Below, one piece after another: positions 1-9,246 of a DNA stretch of 64,000 nucleotides (position 1 is the stretch's first letter; each line of letters opens with the position of its first letter). A program made the translations under genes and the position numbers. This DNA comes from Actinoplanes cyaneus (GTDB lineage: Bacteria > Actinomycetota > Actinomycetes > Mycobacteriales > Micromonosporaceae): contig NZ_BOMH01000027.1 in assembly GCF_016862095.1 (NCBI RefSeq), forward strand, positions 121,145 through 185,144. Direction: 5' to 3'. Under the pieces are notes generated by a model. That model was not told where the DNA came from, ran no database searches, and saw only the letters and a program-made list of their open reading frames with translations.

Positions 1-1122
1 CGGGCCCGGTGGCTCCGCCTCGACGTCATCGTCCAGGACCTTCCGTTCGCGGCCCTGCTCACCGCGCTGGCCCTGGTTCCCGACTGGCAGCGGCACGGCA
101 CCCGGCTCGCCGAGCTGGTGCCGGCCCGGCCGTTCGACGGATGGGGCGTCCTGGTGATCGCCGTCGAGTGCCTGCCGCTGGCGGTCCGCCGCCGGTGGCC
201 GGCCGCCGGTCTCGCCCTGGTGTTCGCCGGGTTCGCGGCCGACCAGCTCTGCGGGTACAACACGCTCGGCGGCATCGCGCTGGTGGTCGCGCTGGTCAGC
301 GCGGGCAACCACCTGACGCGCCACCGGCCGGCCACGATGGTGGCGGCGAGCGCCGCATACCTCGCACTGACCGCCGCCCTGCACCAAACCGGGCAGATCG
401 GGCCGGACGTGGTGGTGCTCTTCTACATCGTGCTCGCCGCGATGTGGGCGGTCGGCGCGGGGCTGCGACGCAACCGGCTGGCCGAAATGGATCACCGGCG
501 CCATCTCGCGGAGGCGACCCGCGCCGCCGAGCGCACCCGGATCGCGCGGGAGATGCACGACGTGGTGACCCACCACGTGACCGCGATGGTGGTGCAGGCC
601 GAGGCCGCGCGGTACCTGACGGCCGCGCCCGAACGCCTCGACGAGGCCCTGAGCGCGGTGTCGGACACCGGGCGGCGGGCGATCACCGACCTGCGGCACC
701 TGCTCGACCTGCTCAACCCCGGGCACGGCGGCGAGCTGCGGGCGCTGGTCGAGCAGACCCGGCGGGCCGGGCAGCCGGTGGAGCTGATCGAGCAGACCCG
801 GCGGGCCGGGCAGCCCGTCGAGCAGGTCGGTGGCGCGGACGTCACGGTCTACCGGGTGGCGCAGGAGGCCTTGACGAACGCCCTGAAGTACGACCACGGC
901 GCGCGGACCAGCGTGACGGTCCGCTACGGAGAGACGGAGACCGAGGTGCGGATCAGCACGGACGGGACGGGGTCGAGCACCGCGTCGCCCGGCGGTGGCG
1001 GGCGCGGCCTGACCGGGCTGCGCGAGCGGGTCGGCACGCTCGGCGGCGACTTCGACGCGGGCCCGCTCGCCGAAGGCGGTTTCCTGGTCACCGCGCGGAT
1101 CCCGGCCGGAGTGACCTCATGA
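1..1122 (+). CDS. Sensor histidine kinase (NarL-type, 5' end outside window)
   Basis: Membrane sensor kinase of the HisKA_3/HATPase class that would phosphorylate the response regulator just downstream. The frame is open from base 1, so the true start lies upstream; the first in-frame GTG is at 118. Hydrophobic N-terminal segments precede the H-box (RIAREMHDVVTHH), the N-box (QEALTNALKY) and a G-box (GRGLTGLRERV). A 13-residue duplication (EQTRRAGQPVE..) sits just before the ATP-binding domain. The stop overlaps the start of a 20-codon ORF that bridges to the regulator, so the three are probably co-translated. Signal unknown. Confidence 0.9.
   Translation, partial: RARWLRLDVIVQDLPFAALLTALALVPDWQRHGTRLAELVPARPFDGWGVLVIAVECLPLAVRRRWPAAGLALVFAGFAADQLCGYNTLGGIALVVALVSAGNHLTRHRPATMVAASAAYLALTAALHQTGQIGPDVVVLFYIVLAAMWAVGAGLRRNRLAEMDHRRHLAEATRAAERTRIAREMHDVVTHHVTAMVVQAEAARYLTAAPERLDEALSAVSDTGRRAITDLRHLLDLLNPGHGGELRALVEQTRRAGQPVELIEQTRRAGQPVEQVGGADVTVYRVAQEALTNALKYDHGARTSVTVRYGETETEVRISTDGTGSSTASPGGGGRGLTGLRERVGTLGGDFDAGPLAEGGFLVTARIPAGVTS
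751..828 (+). repeat. 39-bp in-frame tandem duplication inside the histidine kinase
   Basis: Two adjacent near-identical 39-bp units (751-789 and 790-828) encode EQTRRAGQPVELI followed by EQTRRAGQPVEQV. The length is a multiple of three, so the frame is kept. The duplicated stretch lies in the linker before the N-box, where related kinases normally have one copy. Confidence 0.9.
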
Positions 1123-1181
1123 TCCAGGCGCTGAACAGCAACGACGCCATCCTGATGAAGCCGGCCGGGGTGACGTCGTGA
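1119..1181 (+). CDS. 20-codon ORF bridging kinase and regulator (duplication product)
   Basis: Starts in an ATGA overlap with the kinase stop and ends in a GTGA overlap with the regulator start. Its last residues (PAGVTS) repeat the kinase C-terminus, and the DNA around both junctions (about 1101-1126 and 1159-1185) is the same sequence with a few changes. It is most simply a by-product of a tandem duplication of the junction. It may still matter by keeping ribosomes coupled from kinase to regulator. No function is claimed. Confidence 0.4.
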   Translation: MIQALNSNDAILMKPAGVTS

Positions 1182-1828
1182 TCCGGGTGCTCGTCTGTGA
1201 CGACCAGGCGCTGATCAGGACCGGATTCGCCACGATCATCGACGCTCAGCCGGACATGACGGTCGCCGGCGAGTGCGGCGACGGCGTCACGGCGGTCCGG
1301 CTCGCCCGCGAGCTGCAGCCCGACGTGGTGGTGATGGACGTGCGCATGCCCGGCCTGACCGGCATCGAGGCCACCGCCCGGCTGGCCGGCGCCGGCGTGG
1401 CCCGACCGGTGAAGGTGCTGGTCGTGACGACCTTCAACCTCGACGAGTACGTCTACGAGTCGTTACGCGCCGGCGCCAGCGGTTTCCTGCTCAAGGACGC
1501 CCCGCCGGCCCAGCTGCTGCACGGCATCCGCACCGTGGCGGGCGGCGCCGCGCTGCTCGCCCCGGAGGTGACCCGCGAGCTGGTCGGCCGGTACGCGGCC
1601 CGGATCCGCCCGGCCGCCGGCGCCCCCGATGACGTGCCGCTGAGCGCGCGCGAGCTGGAGGTGCTGTGCCTGATCGCGAACGGCCTGTCCAACAGCGAGA
1701 TCGCGGCGGCGCTGGTGATCAGCCACGAGACCGTCAAGACGTACGTCTCCAGGATCCTCACCAAGCTGGACCTGCGCGACCGGGTGCAGGCCGTCGTCTA
1801 CGCCTACCGCCGCGGCCTGGTCACCTGA
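1178..1828 (+). CDS. NarL/FixJ-family response regulator
   Basis: 216 aa DNA-binding regulator, partner of the upstream kinase. The receiver domain (about 1-120) has the acidic pocket (CDDQ), the phospho-accepting Asp in VVVMDVRMPG, Thr in VTTF and Lys in LLKD. The C-terminal LuxR helix-turn-helix (about 150-210) has LSARELEVLCLIANGLSNSEIA. The GTG start overlaps the preceding small ORF. The pair is not next to an obvious target gene, so the regulon is unknown. Confidence 0.93.
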   Translation: MIRVLVCDDQALIRTGFATIIDAQPDMTVAGECGDGVTAVRLARELQPDVVVMDVRMPGLTGIEATARLAGAGVARPVKVLVVTTFNLDEYVYESLRAGASGFLLKDAPPAQLLHGIRTVAGGAALLAPEVTRELVGRYAARIRPAAGAPDDVPLSARELEVLCLIANGLSNSEIAAALVISHETVKTYVSRILTKLDLRDRVQAVVYAYRRGLVT

Positions 1829-1844
1829 CCCGGGCCGACCCGGG

Positions 1845-2735
1845 ATGATGGCCCGCATGACGAATCGGGCCGCGGCGGTGGCGGCGATGCGCGGGCTGGC
1901 TCTCGGTGACGCGTTCGGCGAGTCGTGGCTGTTGCAGCCCGCCGCCGAGCCGGGGGCCGAGCGGCGTCTCGCGGACGGCCCGTGGCCGTGGACCGACGAC
2001 ACCGCGATGGCGCTGTCGGTGCTGCGGATCCTGGACCGGCACGGGCACGTCGAGCAGGACGCGCTGGCGCTCGCATTCGCCGAGGCGTACGCGGCGGACC
2101 CGTACCGTTCGTACGGCGGATCGATGCACGAGGTCCTGCGCGCGATCGGCCAGGGCGAGCCGTGGTCCGTGGTGACCCGGCGCAAGTTCGGCGGGATGGG
2201 CTCGTGGGGCAACGGGGCGGCGATGCGGGTCGCCCCGCTCGGCGCCTGGTTCGCCGACGACCTGAGTGTGGCAGCGGCCGAGGCCGCCAGGTCGGCCGAG
2301 GTCACCCACGGCCATCCGGAAGCCGTCGCCGGGGCGGTGGCGGTCGCGGTCGCGGCGGCGCTGAGCGTCACCGGCGTCGCGGGCGGTGAGCTGATCGGGA
2401 CGGTCACCGCCCGTACGCCGGACAGCGAAGTCGCCTCGAGGTTGCGCCGCGTGGCCAGGGTCGCGCTGACAGCCGAGCCGAGCCATGTCGCCGGCATGGT
2501 CGGGTGCGGCGAGCAGATCTCGGCCGTGGACACGGTCCCGTACGCGATCTGGTCCGCCGCCGCGCACCTCGACGACCTGCCCGGGGCCCTCTGGGCGACC
2601 GCGATCCCCGGCGGCGACTCCGACACGACGTGCGCCATCGTCGGCGGGATCGTCGGCGGGCGCACCGGCCTGGACGGGGTGCCCGCGGACTGGTCCAGCG
2701 AGCCGCTCCCCGCCTGGGTCGCCGAAGTGGGCTAA
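1845..2735 (+). CDS. ADP-ribosylglycohydrolase family protein
   Basis: About 296 aa, the usual length for the family (ADP-ribosyl hydrolases, DraG/crystallin J1 fold), which removes ADP-ribose from proteins or small molecules using two Mg ions. Visible motifs are GLALGDAFGE near the N-terminus, the metal-binding PWPWTDDTAM, GSWGNGAAMRVAPLG, and the C-terminal GGDSDTTCAIVGGIVGG, which supplies the second Asp pair. Start could be the ATG at 1845 or 1857. It is 16 bp after the response regulator and ends convergently in a 4-bp CTAA overlap with the GGDEF-EAL gene. Substrate not predictable. Confidence 0.9.
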   Translation: MMARMTNRAAAVAAMRGLALGDAFGESWLLQPAAEPGAERRLADGPWPWTDDTAMALSVLRILDRHGHVEQDALALAFAEAYAADPYRSYGGSMHEVLRAIGQGEPWSVVTRRKFGGMGSWGNGAAMRVAPLGAWFADDLSVAAAEAARSAEVTHGHPEAVAGAVAVAVAAALSVTGVAGGELIGTVTARTPDSEVASRLRRVARVALTAEPSHVAGMVGCGEQISAVDTVPYAIWSAAAHLDDLPGALWATAIPGGDSDTTCAIVGGIVGGRTGLDGVPADWSSEPLPAWVAEVG

Positions 2736-5026
2736 GAAGCGACCGGCGTGACCTGACGCTCCAGCAGCCACGGGGTGAGGCGCTCCGGGGCCTGCGGCCG
2801 GCTCAGGTGATAGCCCTGGACCAGGTCGCAGTCCCAGTCCCGGAGCCGGTCGAGCACCGCCTCGTTCTCCACCCCCTCGGCGATCAGCCGCATGTCCAGG
2901 TTGTGCGCGAGCTCGACGGTGCTCTTCACGATGGCGGCGCTGCGCGGGTCGGTGTCGCAGTGGGCCACGAACGCCCGGTCCAGTTTCAGATCGTCGACCG
3001 GCAGCGCGTGCAGGTAGGCCAGGCTCGAGTAACCGGTGCCGTAGTCGTCCACGGCCAGCCGGATCCCCATGGCGCGCAGCTCGTCGAGGGTCCGGGTCGC
3101 GCGCGTCGCGTCCCGCATCAGCACCTCCTCGGTGACTTCCAGATGCAGAGCCGCCGGGGGTACGCCGTACCGGGCCAGAGCGTCAGCGACGTGATCCGGC
3201 AGCGAGGGATCGTGCAGGTTCGACGCCGACAGGTTCACCGCGACGGTCAGTCCCAGCCCGGCGGCCCGCCAGTCCCGGCACTGCCCGAGCGCCTTCTCCA
3301 GGACCTGCAGGGTGATCCGTCCCATCAGCCCGGCGTGCTCGGCCAGGGACAGGAACCCGTCGGGGTAGACCAGCCCACGAGCCGGATGGTTCCACCGCAC
3401 CAGGGCCTCCACGCCCACCACCGCGCCGGTCGCGACGTCGAGCTGCGGCTGGTAGTGCAGCACCAGCTCGTCCCGGTCGAGCCCGGCGCGGAACTCCTCC
3501 AGGGTCGTCAGGCGCCGCCGCCCGGTGTCGTCGTCGGCGCCCTCGACGGCCACGGCCAGGCCGCTGTGGTCGCTCTTCGCGGTGTACATCGCGTTGTCGG
3601 CGTGCCGGAGCAGCGTGCCGCGGTCGGTGCCGTGCCCGGGGAAGACCGCCAGCCCGATGCTGGCGTCGATGTGCAGGCTCACCTGTTCCAGGTCGAACGG
3701 GTGCCGCAGCGCGGTGAGCAGCGTCGTCGCCACCTCCAGCGCGCGGTCCGCCCCGGCCACGGGCAGGATCACGCCGAACTCGTCCCCGCCGAGCCGGGCC
3801 AGCATCCCGGCGCCACCGAACGCCGCGGTCAGCCGGGTCGCGACCAGCTGCAGCAACCGGTCGCCGAGGTGGTGCCCGAAACTGTCGTTGATCTCCTTGA
3901 ACCGGTCCAGGTCGACGATCGCCACGGCCATCGGCTCGTCCGGGTCCCGGCGGAGCAGCTCACGGTCGAGGGTCTCCTGGAACGAGCGGCGGTTGGGCAG
4001 CGCGGTCAGGTCGTCGGTGCGGGCCTGCCGGCGGGCGTCGGCCAGCGCCTCCACGGTCCGGACGGTCAGCAGCATCCGCGCGACCGCCGCCGCGATCGCG
4101 ACCGCCGCGAGCACGCTGCTCGTGCGGGGCAGCGTGGCGTCGCGCCAGCTGCCGTAGAGCAGCAGGGCCATCGACGCGCAGGCCAGCCCGGCCGGCAGCG
4201 CCACCCCGACCAGCGCCCGGACCGGCGGGCGGGCCGAGGCCTCCTCCGGGCGCTGCCAGGCCGCGGCGACGATGACCGCCACCGCCACCGACCAGAACGC
4301 GTCCGTCCAGCCACCCGGGATGAACGTGCCGTGCGTCGTCTCGAACATGTGGAGGCCGTTGGCCGCGGTGTTCACCCCCATCCCGGCCAGCAGCACCGCC
4401 CAGACCCGCTCGGTGCGCCAGCCGCTGAGCGCCCACGCGCCGAGCAGCAGACCGGCCAGCACGATGTCCGCGATCGGGTACGCCAGGCTCACCAGCACCG
4501 CCGCAGCCGGCTGACCGGAGACACCGGCGAACCCGGTCAGGAACACCACCGACGCGAACGCCGCCGCGCACGCCGAGGCGATCAGCCCGTCGAGCCAGGT
4601 CGGCGCGCTGAACCGGGACCGGCGCGCCCGCAGCAGCCGCAGCACCGCGGCGTAGGCGAGAGGGTAGTACGCCAGCCACATCGCGTCCGAGATCGAGGGG
4701 TACGGCGGCGGGTCCAGCCGCACCAGGACCGCCACCCAGTAGACCGTGCCGGCGGCGTAACAGCCCAGCCCACCCGCCATCAGCAGCCAGGCGCCCCGGT
4801 CCTGCCGCAGGACCGCCGCCCGCGCCAGCACCAGCACGACGGCGAGCAGATAGGTCGCGTCCTGCAGGATGTCGTACGACCAGGGGTGCCGGCCCGCCCA
4901 GTCCCGTGCCTCCGGCACGACCACCACGAACTGGGCGATCAGCAGCACGACGCCCAGCCCGAACCCGGCCCGCAGCCAGACCCGGCCGCGCGGCGGCACC
5001 ATCGTCACCGACACCACACCCCCCAA
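2732..5026 (-). CDS. Membrane GGDEF-EAL protein (cyclic di-GMP turnover)
   Basis: 764 aa. The first ~300 residues are a string of hydrophobic helices (integral membrane sensor), followed by a GGDEF domain (active site RLGGDEFG) and an EAL domain. EAL catalytic motifs look intact: EALVRWNHP, NLSASNL, EVTEEVL, DDYGTGYSSL, IAEGVENE and QGYHLSRP, so phosphodiesterase activity is plausible. GGDEF is also canonical, but no RxxD inhibitory site is visible upstream of it. The longest frame begins at a TTG; a start a few codons in (GTG/ATG, residues 4-9) is possible. Role: setting the second messenger that controls development in actinomycetes. Confidence 0.93.
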   Translation of the reverse strand: MGGVVSVTMVPPRGRVWLRAGFGLGVVLLIAQFVVVVPEARDWAGRHPWSYDILQDATYLLAVVLVLARAAVLRQDRGAWLLMAGGLGCYAAGTVYWVAVLVRLDPPPYPSISDAMWLAYYPLAYAAVLRLLRARRSRFSAPTWLDGLIASACAAAFASVVFLTGFAGVSGQPAAAVLVSLAYPIADIVLAGLLLGAWALSGWRTERVWAVLLAGMGVNTAANGLHMFETTHGTFIPGGWTDAFWSVAVAVIVAAAWQRPEEASARPPVRALVGVALPAGLACASMALLLYGSWRDATLPRTSSVLAAVAIAAAVARMLLTVRTVEALADARRQARTDDLTALPNRRSFQETLDRELLRRDPDEPMAVAIVDLDRFKEINDSFGHHLGDRLLQLVATRLTAAFGGAGMLARLGGDEFGVILPVAGADRALEVATTLLTALRHPFDLEQVSLHIDASIGLAVFPGHGTDRGTLLRHADNAMYTAKSDHSGLAVAVEGADDDTGRRRLTTLEEFRAGLDRDELVLHYQPQLDVATGAVVGVEALVRWNHPARGLVYPDGFLSLAEHAGLMGRITLQVLEKALGQCRDWRAAGLGLTVAVNLSASNLHDPSLPDHVADALARYGVPPAALHLEVTEEVLMRDATRATRTLDELRAMGIRLAVDDYGTGYSSLAYLHALPVDDLKLDRAFVAHCDTDPRSAAIVKSTVELAHNLDMRLIAEGVENEAVLDRLRDWDCDLVQGYHLSRPQAPERLTPWLLERQVTPVAS

Positions 5027-5032
5027 TCGGGC

Positions 5033-5057
5033 GAAACGCTGCTCAGGTGAGCGTTTC
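5033..5057. promoter_or_regulatory. Hairpin/inverted repeat upstream of the GGDEF-EAL gene
   Basis: Perfect 8-bp arms GAAACGCT and AGCGTTTC separated by 9 bp, 7 bp before the GGDEF-EAL start and about 20 bp past the stop of the small gene at 5078. Could be a terminator for the latter or an operator for the former; no T-tract is visible. Confidence 0.4.
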
Positions 5058-5077
5058 CCCCAGCCGAACCCGCACGG

Positions 5078-5368
5078 TCAGACGTCCAGGAAACCGTCGA
5101 CGGCGGCACTCGGCGGCGGCAGACGCCCGGTCCCGAGGTCCTCGACGGCGCCGGCGCCCGGCTGCACCCAGAGGTCACGGCCGCAGCCGAGAACCTGCCA
5201 GGTCTCGATCGTGGGCGGCGGCGGAAGCCGGGGCCACGAGACCAGGTCCCGCAGGGTGCCGGTGGACGCGTCGAGCAGCGCCGCGACCGGCTGGAACTCG
5301 TCGACGGCCCAGATGACGTCACCGTCGGTGAACAGGTGCAGCGGGCGCAGCGTCCGGGCCGGGGTCAC
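5078..5368 (-). CDS. Hypothetical 96-aa protein, possibly a truncated beta-propeller
   Basis: GTG-started ORF with no recognisable family domain. The sequence has Trp/Gly-containing strands (DGDVIWAVDEF, LGCGRDLWVQPGAG) resembling blades of a repeat protein, but is far too short for a complete propeller. It may be a small stand-alone gene or the surviving part of a larger one. It precedes the GGDEF-EAL gene on the same strand with a ~50-bp gap. Function unknown. Confidence 0.5.
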   Translation of the reverse strand: MTPARTLRPLHLFTDGDVIWAVDEFQPVAALLDASTGTLRDLVSWPRLPPPPTIETWQVLGCGRDLWVQPGAGAVEDLGTGRLPPPSAAVDGFLDV

Positions 5369-5513
5369 GTACGGATTCTCCCCGGTGCGCGGGCAATGTC
5401 CGTACGGGAAGATGATTTTGATCGGGATCTGTGACGGAGATCAGCAGGCGGACGCCAGCCGCATCGGGGACGGCGGCGCGGTTCGCGGGGCTGAACGTGG
5501 GTAACGGTGGTGC

Positions 5514-6191
5514 ATGAGATCAGGGGTTCTGTTCGACGTCGACGGCACGCTTGTCGACAGCACGTATCTGCACGCCGTCGCCTGGTGGGAGGCGCTCCGG
5601 CAGTCGGGTGCGGACATTCCGATGGCGAAGATCCACCGCGGCATCGGGATGGGGTCGGACAAACTGCTCGATCATCTGCTCGGTGAGGATCGGGACACCG
5701 GCGGCGACGAGCAGCTCTCCACCGCGCACGACGTGCTCTACGGCGCCTGGTGGGAACGGCTGCGGCCGCTTCCCGGGGCGGCCGAGCTGCTGCGGGCGGT
5801 GGCGGACCGGGGGCTCGCGGTCGTGCTGGCGTCGTCGGCCAAGGAGTCGGAGCTCGATCAGCTGCGCCGGGTGCTCGGGGCCGACGACGTGATCGCCGCG
5901 GCGACCTCGTCCTCCGACGCCGAGCAGAGCAAGCCCGCGCCGGACATCCTGCAGGCCGCGCTCGACCAGTCGGACGTCGACCAGCACGCCGCGGTCTTCG
6001 TCGGCGACTCGGTCTGGGACGTGCAGGCCGCGGGCCGGCTCGACATCCCGTGCATCGGGCTGACCTGCGGCGGGACATCGGCCGCCGAGCTCGAGGAGGC
6101 GGGCGCCGTCGCGGTCTACGACGACCCGGCCGCGCTGCTGGCCGCCCTCGACGACTCCGCGATCGCGACCCTGCTCAAGCGAGGCGAGTGA
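5514..6191 (+). CDS. HAD-superfamily hydrolase
   Basis: 225 aa phosphatase-like protein of the phosphoglycolate phosphatase/beta-phosphoglucomutase branch. Motif I is DVDGTLVDS (nucleophile Asp), motif II lies in LASSAKE, motif III Lys in KPAPDILQ, and motif IV is VGDSVWD. A cap domain occupies about residues 15-80. The ATG is preceded by a weak Shine-Dalgarno. The physiological substrate cannot be read from sequence. It is followed by a perfect 24-bp palindrome and converges with the MerR gene. Confidence 0.9.
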   Translation: MRSGVLFDVDGTLVDSTYLHAVAWWEALRQSGADIPMAKIHRGIGMGSDKLLDHLLGEDRDTGGDEQLSTAHDVLYGAWWERLRPLPGAAELLRAVADRGLAVVLASSAKESELDQLRRVLGADDVIAAATSSSDAEQSKPAPDILQAALDQSDVDQHAAVFVGDSVWDVQAAGRLDIPCIGLTCGGTSAAELEEAGAVAVYDDPAALLAALDDSAIATLLKRGE

Positions 6192-6195
6192 CCCG

Positions 6196-6219
6196 GCGGG
6201 GCCGCGATCGCGGCCCCGC
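6196..6219. terminator. Perfect 24-bp palindrome between convergent genes
   Basis: Self-complementary arms (GCGGGGCCGCGA/TCGCGGCCCCGC) fill the gap exactly between the HAD stop (6191) and the MerR stop (6220). Likely a bidirectional transcription-end hairpin; no T-run. Confidence 0.65.
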
Positions 6220-6993
6220 TCAGGCTTGGCCGGTGACTCGTCGCATCCGGGTCCATCCGTCCCAGCCGCGCTCGCGCATCAGCTCGCGCAGCCGCCACGC
6301 CCGGTCGTCGCTCTCGTCGGCAAGGTTGTCCAGCAGGGCGAAGAACATGTCGTCCCCCTCGGCCACCCCGGAGTCGAACCCGGCGGCCTCCGCCTCCTCC
6401 GCGAGCTCGACCAGCAGGTCGACCGCTTCCAGCACGAGCGGATCGTCGAGCCCCTTCGTCTCCATCAGCGCCGACAGAACCTGGTAGAGCCGGACGATCC
6501 GCGGATCCTCGAGCTGAGCGAACTTGTCCGGGATCCACTCCGCCACCTTGCCGGGCCAGCGGGCCGCGATCAGGATCCAGCCGTCCCGCTCGCCGGCGAG
6601 CATCCGCTCGGACGCCCCGATTTCCCGGAGCCGGTCGAGGTAGGCGACGACCGGTGGTGGCAGCACCAGGCTGTCACCGGCGGCGAGCTGCGCGACCTGT
6701 TTGCGGCTGTTCTCCAGGCGGTCGATCTCGGCACGCAGATGCGCGTCGATCCGCTCGACCGCCTCGGCGAAGGCCGTCCCGTCGGCGTCGAGCATCCGGG
6801 CGATCCGTCCCAGCGGCACGCCGGCCTCGGCGAGAGTGCGGATCTTGATGAGCGACACCACGGCCGGCGCACCGTACTTCCGGTAGCCGGAGGCGTCGCG
6901 CTCCGGCTCCGGCAGCAGCCCGATCTGGTGGTAGTGGCGCACCGCCCGCACCGTGACGCCGGCGTACGCGGCCAGTTGCCCGATCGTCAGCAT
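6220..6993 (-). CDS. MerR-family regulator of the adjacent ABC exporter
   Basis: 257 aa. N-terminal winged helix-turn-helix (LTIGQLAAYAGVTVRAVRHYHQ) with the family signature LLPEPERDASGYRKYG, a dimerisation helix, and a long C-terminal domain probably binding an effector. Start chosen at the ATG (6993) opening the HTH. It is third in the ATPase-permease-MerR operon, 14 bp after the permease stop. A MerR-type promoter sits in front of the operon, which suggests autoregulated drug or lipid export. It is a clear paralogue of the MerR gene at 40548-41303. Confidence 0.9.
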   Translation of the reverse strand: MLTIGQLAAYAGVTVRAVRHYHQIGLLPEPERDASGYRKYGAPAVVSLIKIRTLAEAGVPLGRIARMLDADGTAFAEAVERIDAHLRAEIDRLENSRKQVAQLAAGDSLVLPPPVVAYLDRLREIGASERMLAGERDGWILIAARWPGKVAEWIPDKFAQLEDPRIVRLYQVLSALMETKGLDDPLVLEAVDLLVELAEEAEAAGFDSGVAEGDDMFFALLDNLADESDDRAWRLRELMRERGWDGWTRMRRVTGQA

Positions 6994-7007
6994 GGCCCGA
7001 TCCTGGC

Positions 7008-7765
7008 TCAGCCGACCCGGCGGCGGTAGATCAGACCCGCGAAGGCGACAGCCACCGCCAGAATGCCCAGGCACCAGGCCAGTGCGATCCAGATGCCCGA
7101 GCCGACCGGCTGCCCGGCGAACAGCGCCCGCAGACTGTCCACGATGGAGGTCACCGGCTGGTTCTCGGCGAACGCGCGTACCGGGCCGGGCATCGACTCG
7201 GTGGGCACGAACGCCGAGCTGACGAACGGCAGGAAGATCAGCGGGTAGGCGAACGCGCTCGCGCCGTCCACGGAGCTGGCGGTCAGGCCCGGGATCACCG
7301 CCAGCCAGGTCAGAGCCAGGGTGAACAGGACCAGGATGCCGGCGACCGCCAGCCAGCCGAGCACGTCTGCTCCGGTCCGGAAGCCCATCGCGAGGGCGAC
7401 CAGCAGCACCACCACGAGCGAGATCAGGTTGGCCACCACCGAGGTCAGGACATGCGACCACAGTACGGCGGACCGGGCGATCGGCATCGACTGGAAACGC
7501 TCGAAGATGCCACCCTGCAGATCCAGGAACAGCCGGTACGCGGTGTACGAGATCCCGGACGCGATCGTGATGATCAGGATGCCGGGCAGCAGGTAGTTCA
7601 CGTACGAGCCGGTGCCGGTCCGGATCGCGCCGCCCAGGACGTACACGAACAGCAGCATCATGGCGATCGGCGTGATCACCGTCGTGATGATCGTGTCCGG
7701 GCTGCGCGCGATGTGGCGCAGCGACCGGCCCAGCAGGACAGCGGTGTCCCCGGCGAAGTGCTTGT

Positions 7766-7769
<4 letters not shown>
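7008..7769 (-). CDS. ABC-2 type transporter permease (DrrB-like)
   Basis: 253 aa with about six membrane helices and the ABC-2 signature region, typical of the membrane half of daunorubicin-resistance-type exporters. Its start overlaps the ATPase stop by 4 bp (ATGA), so the two are translationally coupled. It would form the membrane channel moving a hydrophobic compound outward, energised by the upstream ATPase. The substrate is not identifiable and no biosynthetic cluster is adjacent. Confidence 0.92.
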
Positions 7770-8548
<779 letters not shown>

Positions 8549-8555
8549 GCCGTCA

Positions 8556-8586
8556 GCATCAAGGGTTGACGCTGCGTCAGGGTCAA
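8556..8586 (-). promoter_or_regulatory. MerR-type promoter/operator of the ABC exporter operon
   Basis: Reading toward the ATPase: -35 TTGACC (8586-8581), a 19-bp spacer containing the perfect palindrome TGACGC-A-GCGTCA (8567-8579), then TGATGC as -10 (8561-8556). An over-long spacer centred on a dyad is the hallmark of MerR-activated promoters. The start codon follows 7 nt later. Confidence 0.7.
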
Positions 8587-8701
8587 GCCCGATCTGACGC
8601 GAGCCTCGACCCGGGCGACGTGCGGTCTTTGGTGATGGTGACTGTGCGGACGTCGTAGCGCGTGCCGGTCGATGGTCGCGGCAGGGCCTTCGCGCAGTCC
8701 G

Positions 8702-9121
8702 TCAGACCGGCCGCGTGCCTCGGTAGCGGTCCCACAGGGCGGCGGTGTCGGGGCTCAGCAGACCGGCGCGATGCAGGCGGTCGACGACATCGGGTGGTAC
8801 CCAGCCGGAAGCGCTCCACTCCGCCGCGCAGTTCGGGATGGGCACCCGGTCGATGACGATGTCGAACAGATGGACGGTGTGCCGGACCGCCCCGTCGTCG
8901 TAGAGGAAGGCAAGCACCGGACTGGGGTGGCCGTCCAGCCCGGTCTCCTCTCGCAGTTCTCGCGCGGCGGCGGCCTCGGCGGTCTCCGCGTCGTTGACTT
9001 TCCCCCCTGCGCCGATGCCGAAGCGGCCGGGGTAACGCGCCCGCCAAAGAGCGCGGCGGTTGATGAAGTACCACCCCGCCCGGTCGCGGACGACCACCAC
9101 CGCCACGCTCGTGTCTCGCAC
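8702..9121 (-). CDS. NUDIX hydrolase
   Basis: 139 aa, standard size for a single NUDIX domain cleaving nucleoside diphosphates linked to another group. The NUDIX box is complete (GKVNDAETAE.. RELREETGLDG), preceded by the beta-sheet core FINRRALWRARYPGRFGIGAGG. GTG start chosen because the fold begins immediately (TSVAVVVVRDRAG). Divergent from the operon that starts at 9247, 125 bp away, and so plausibly part of the same nucleotide-themed island. Substrate unknown; the protein is in the IDI/MutT-like size class. Confidence 0.9.
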   Translation of the reverse strand: MRDTSVAVVVVRDRAGWYFINRRALWRARYPGRFGIGAGGKVNDAETAEAAAARELREETGLDGHPSPVLAFLYDDGAVRHTVHLFDIVIDRVPIPNCAAEWSASGWVPPDVVDRLHRAGLLSPDTAALWDRYRGTRPV

Positions 9122-9246
9122 TCGGCCATGGTCGGCGCTGCCGCTGCGAGAGCCGGGCAGTCACGCTGTCGAGGGCGCGCCAGGGCGGCTCTCATGCACG
9201 GAGTCTCGATGACGGTGGATATCGTGGAGCTTCGCGGCGCCGCGCT

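Noticed and set aside
2504..5050. 848-codon plus-strand open frame opposite the GGDEF-EAL gene
   Set aside because: Arg/Gln/Pro-rich shadow of a GC-rich gene whose other strand encodes complete GGDEF and EAL motifs.
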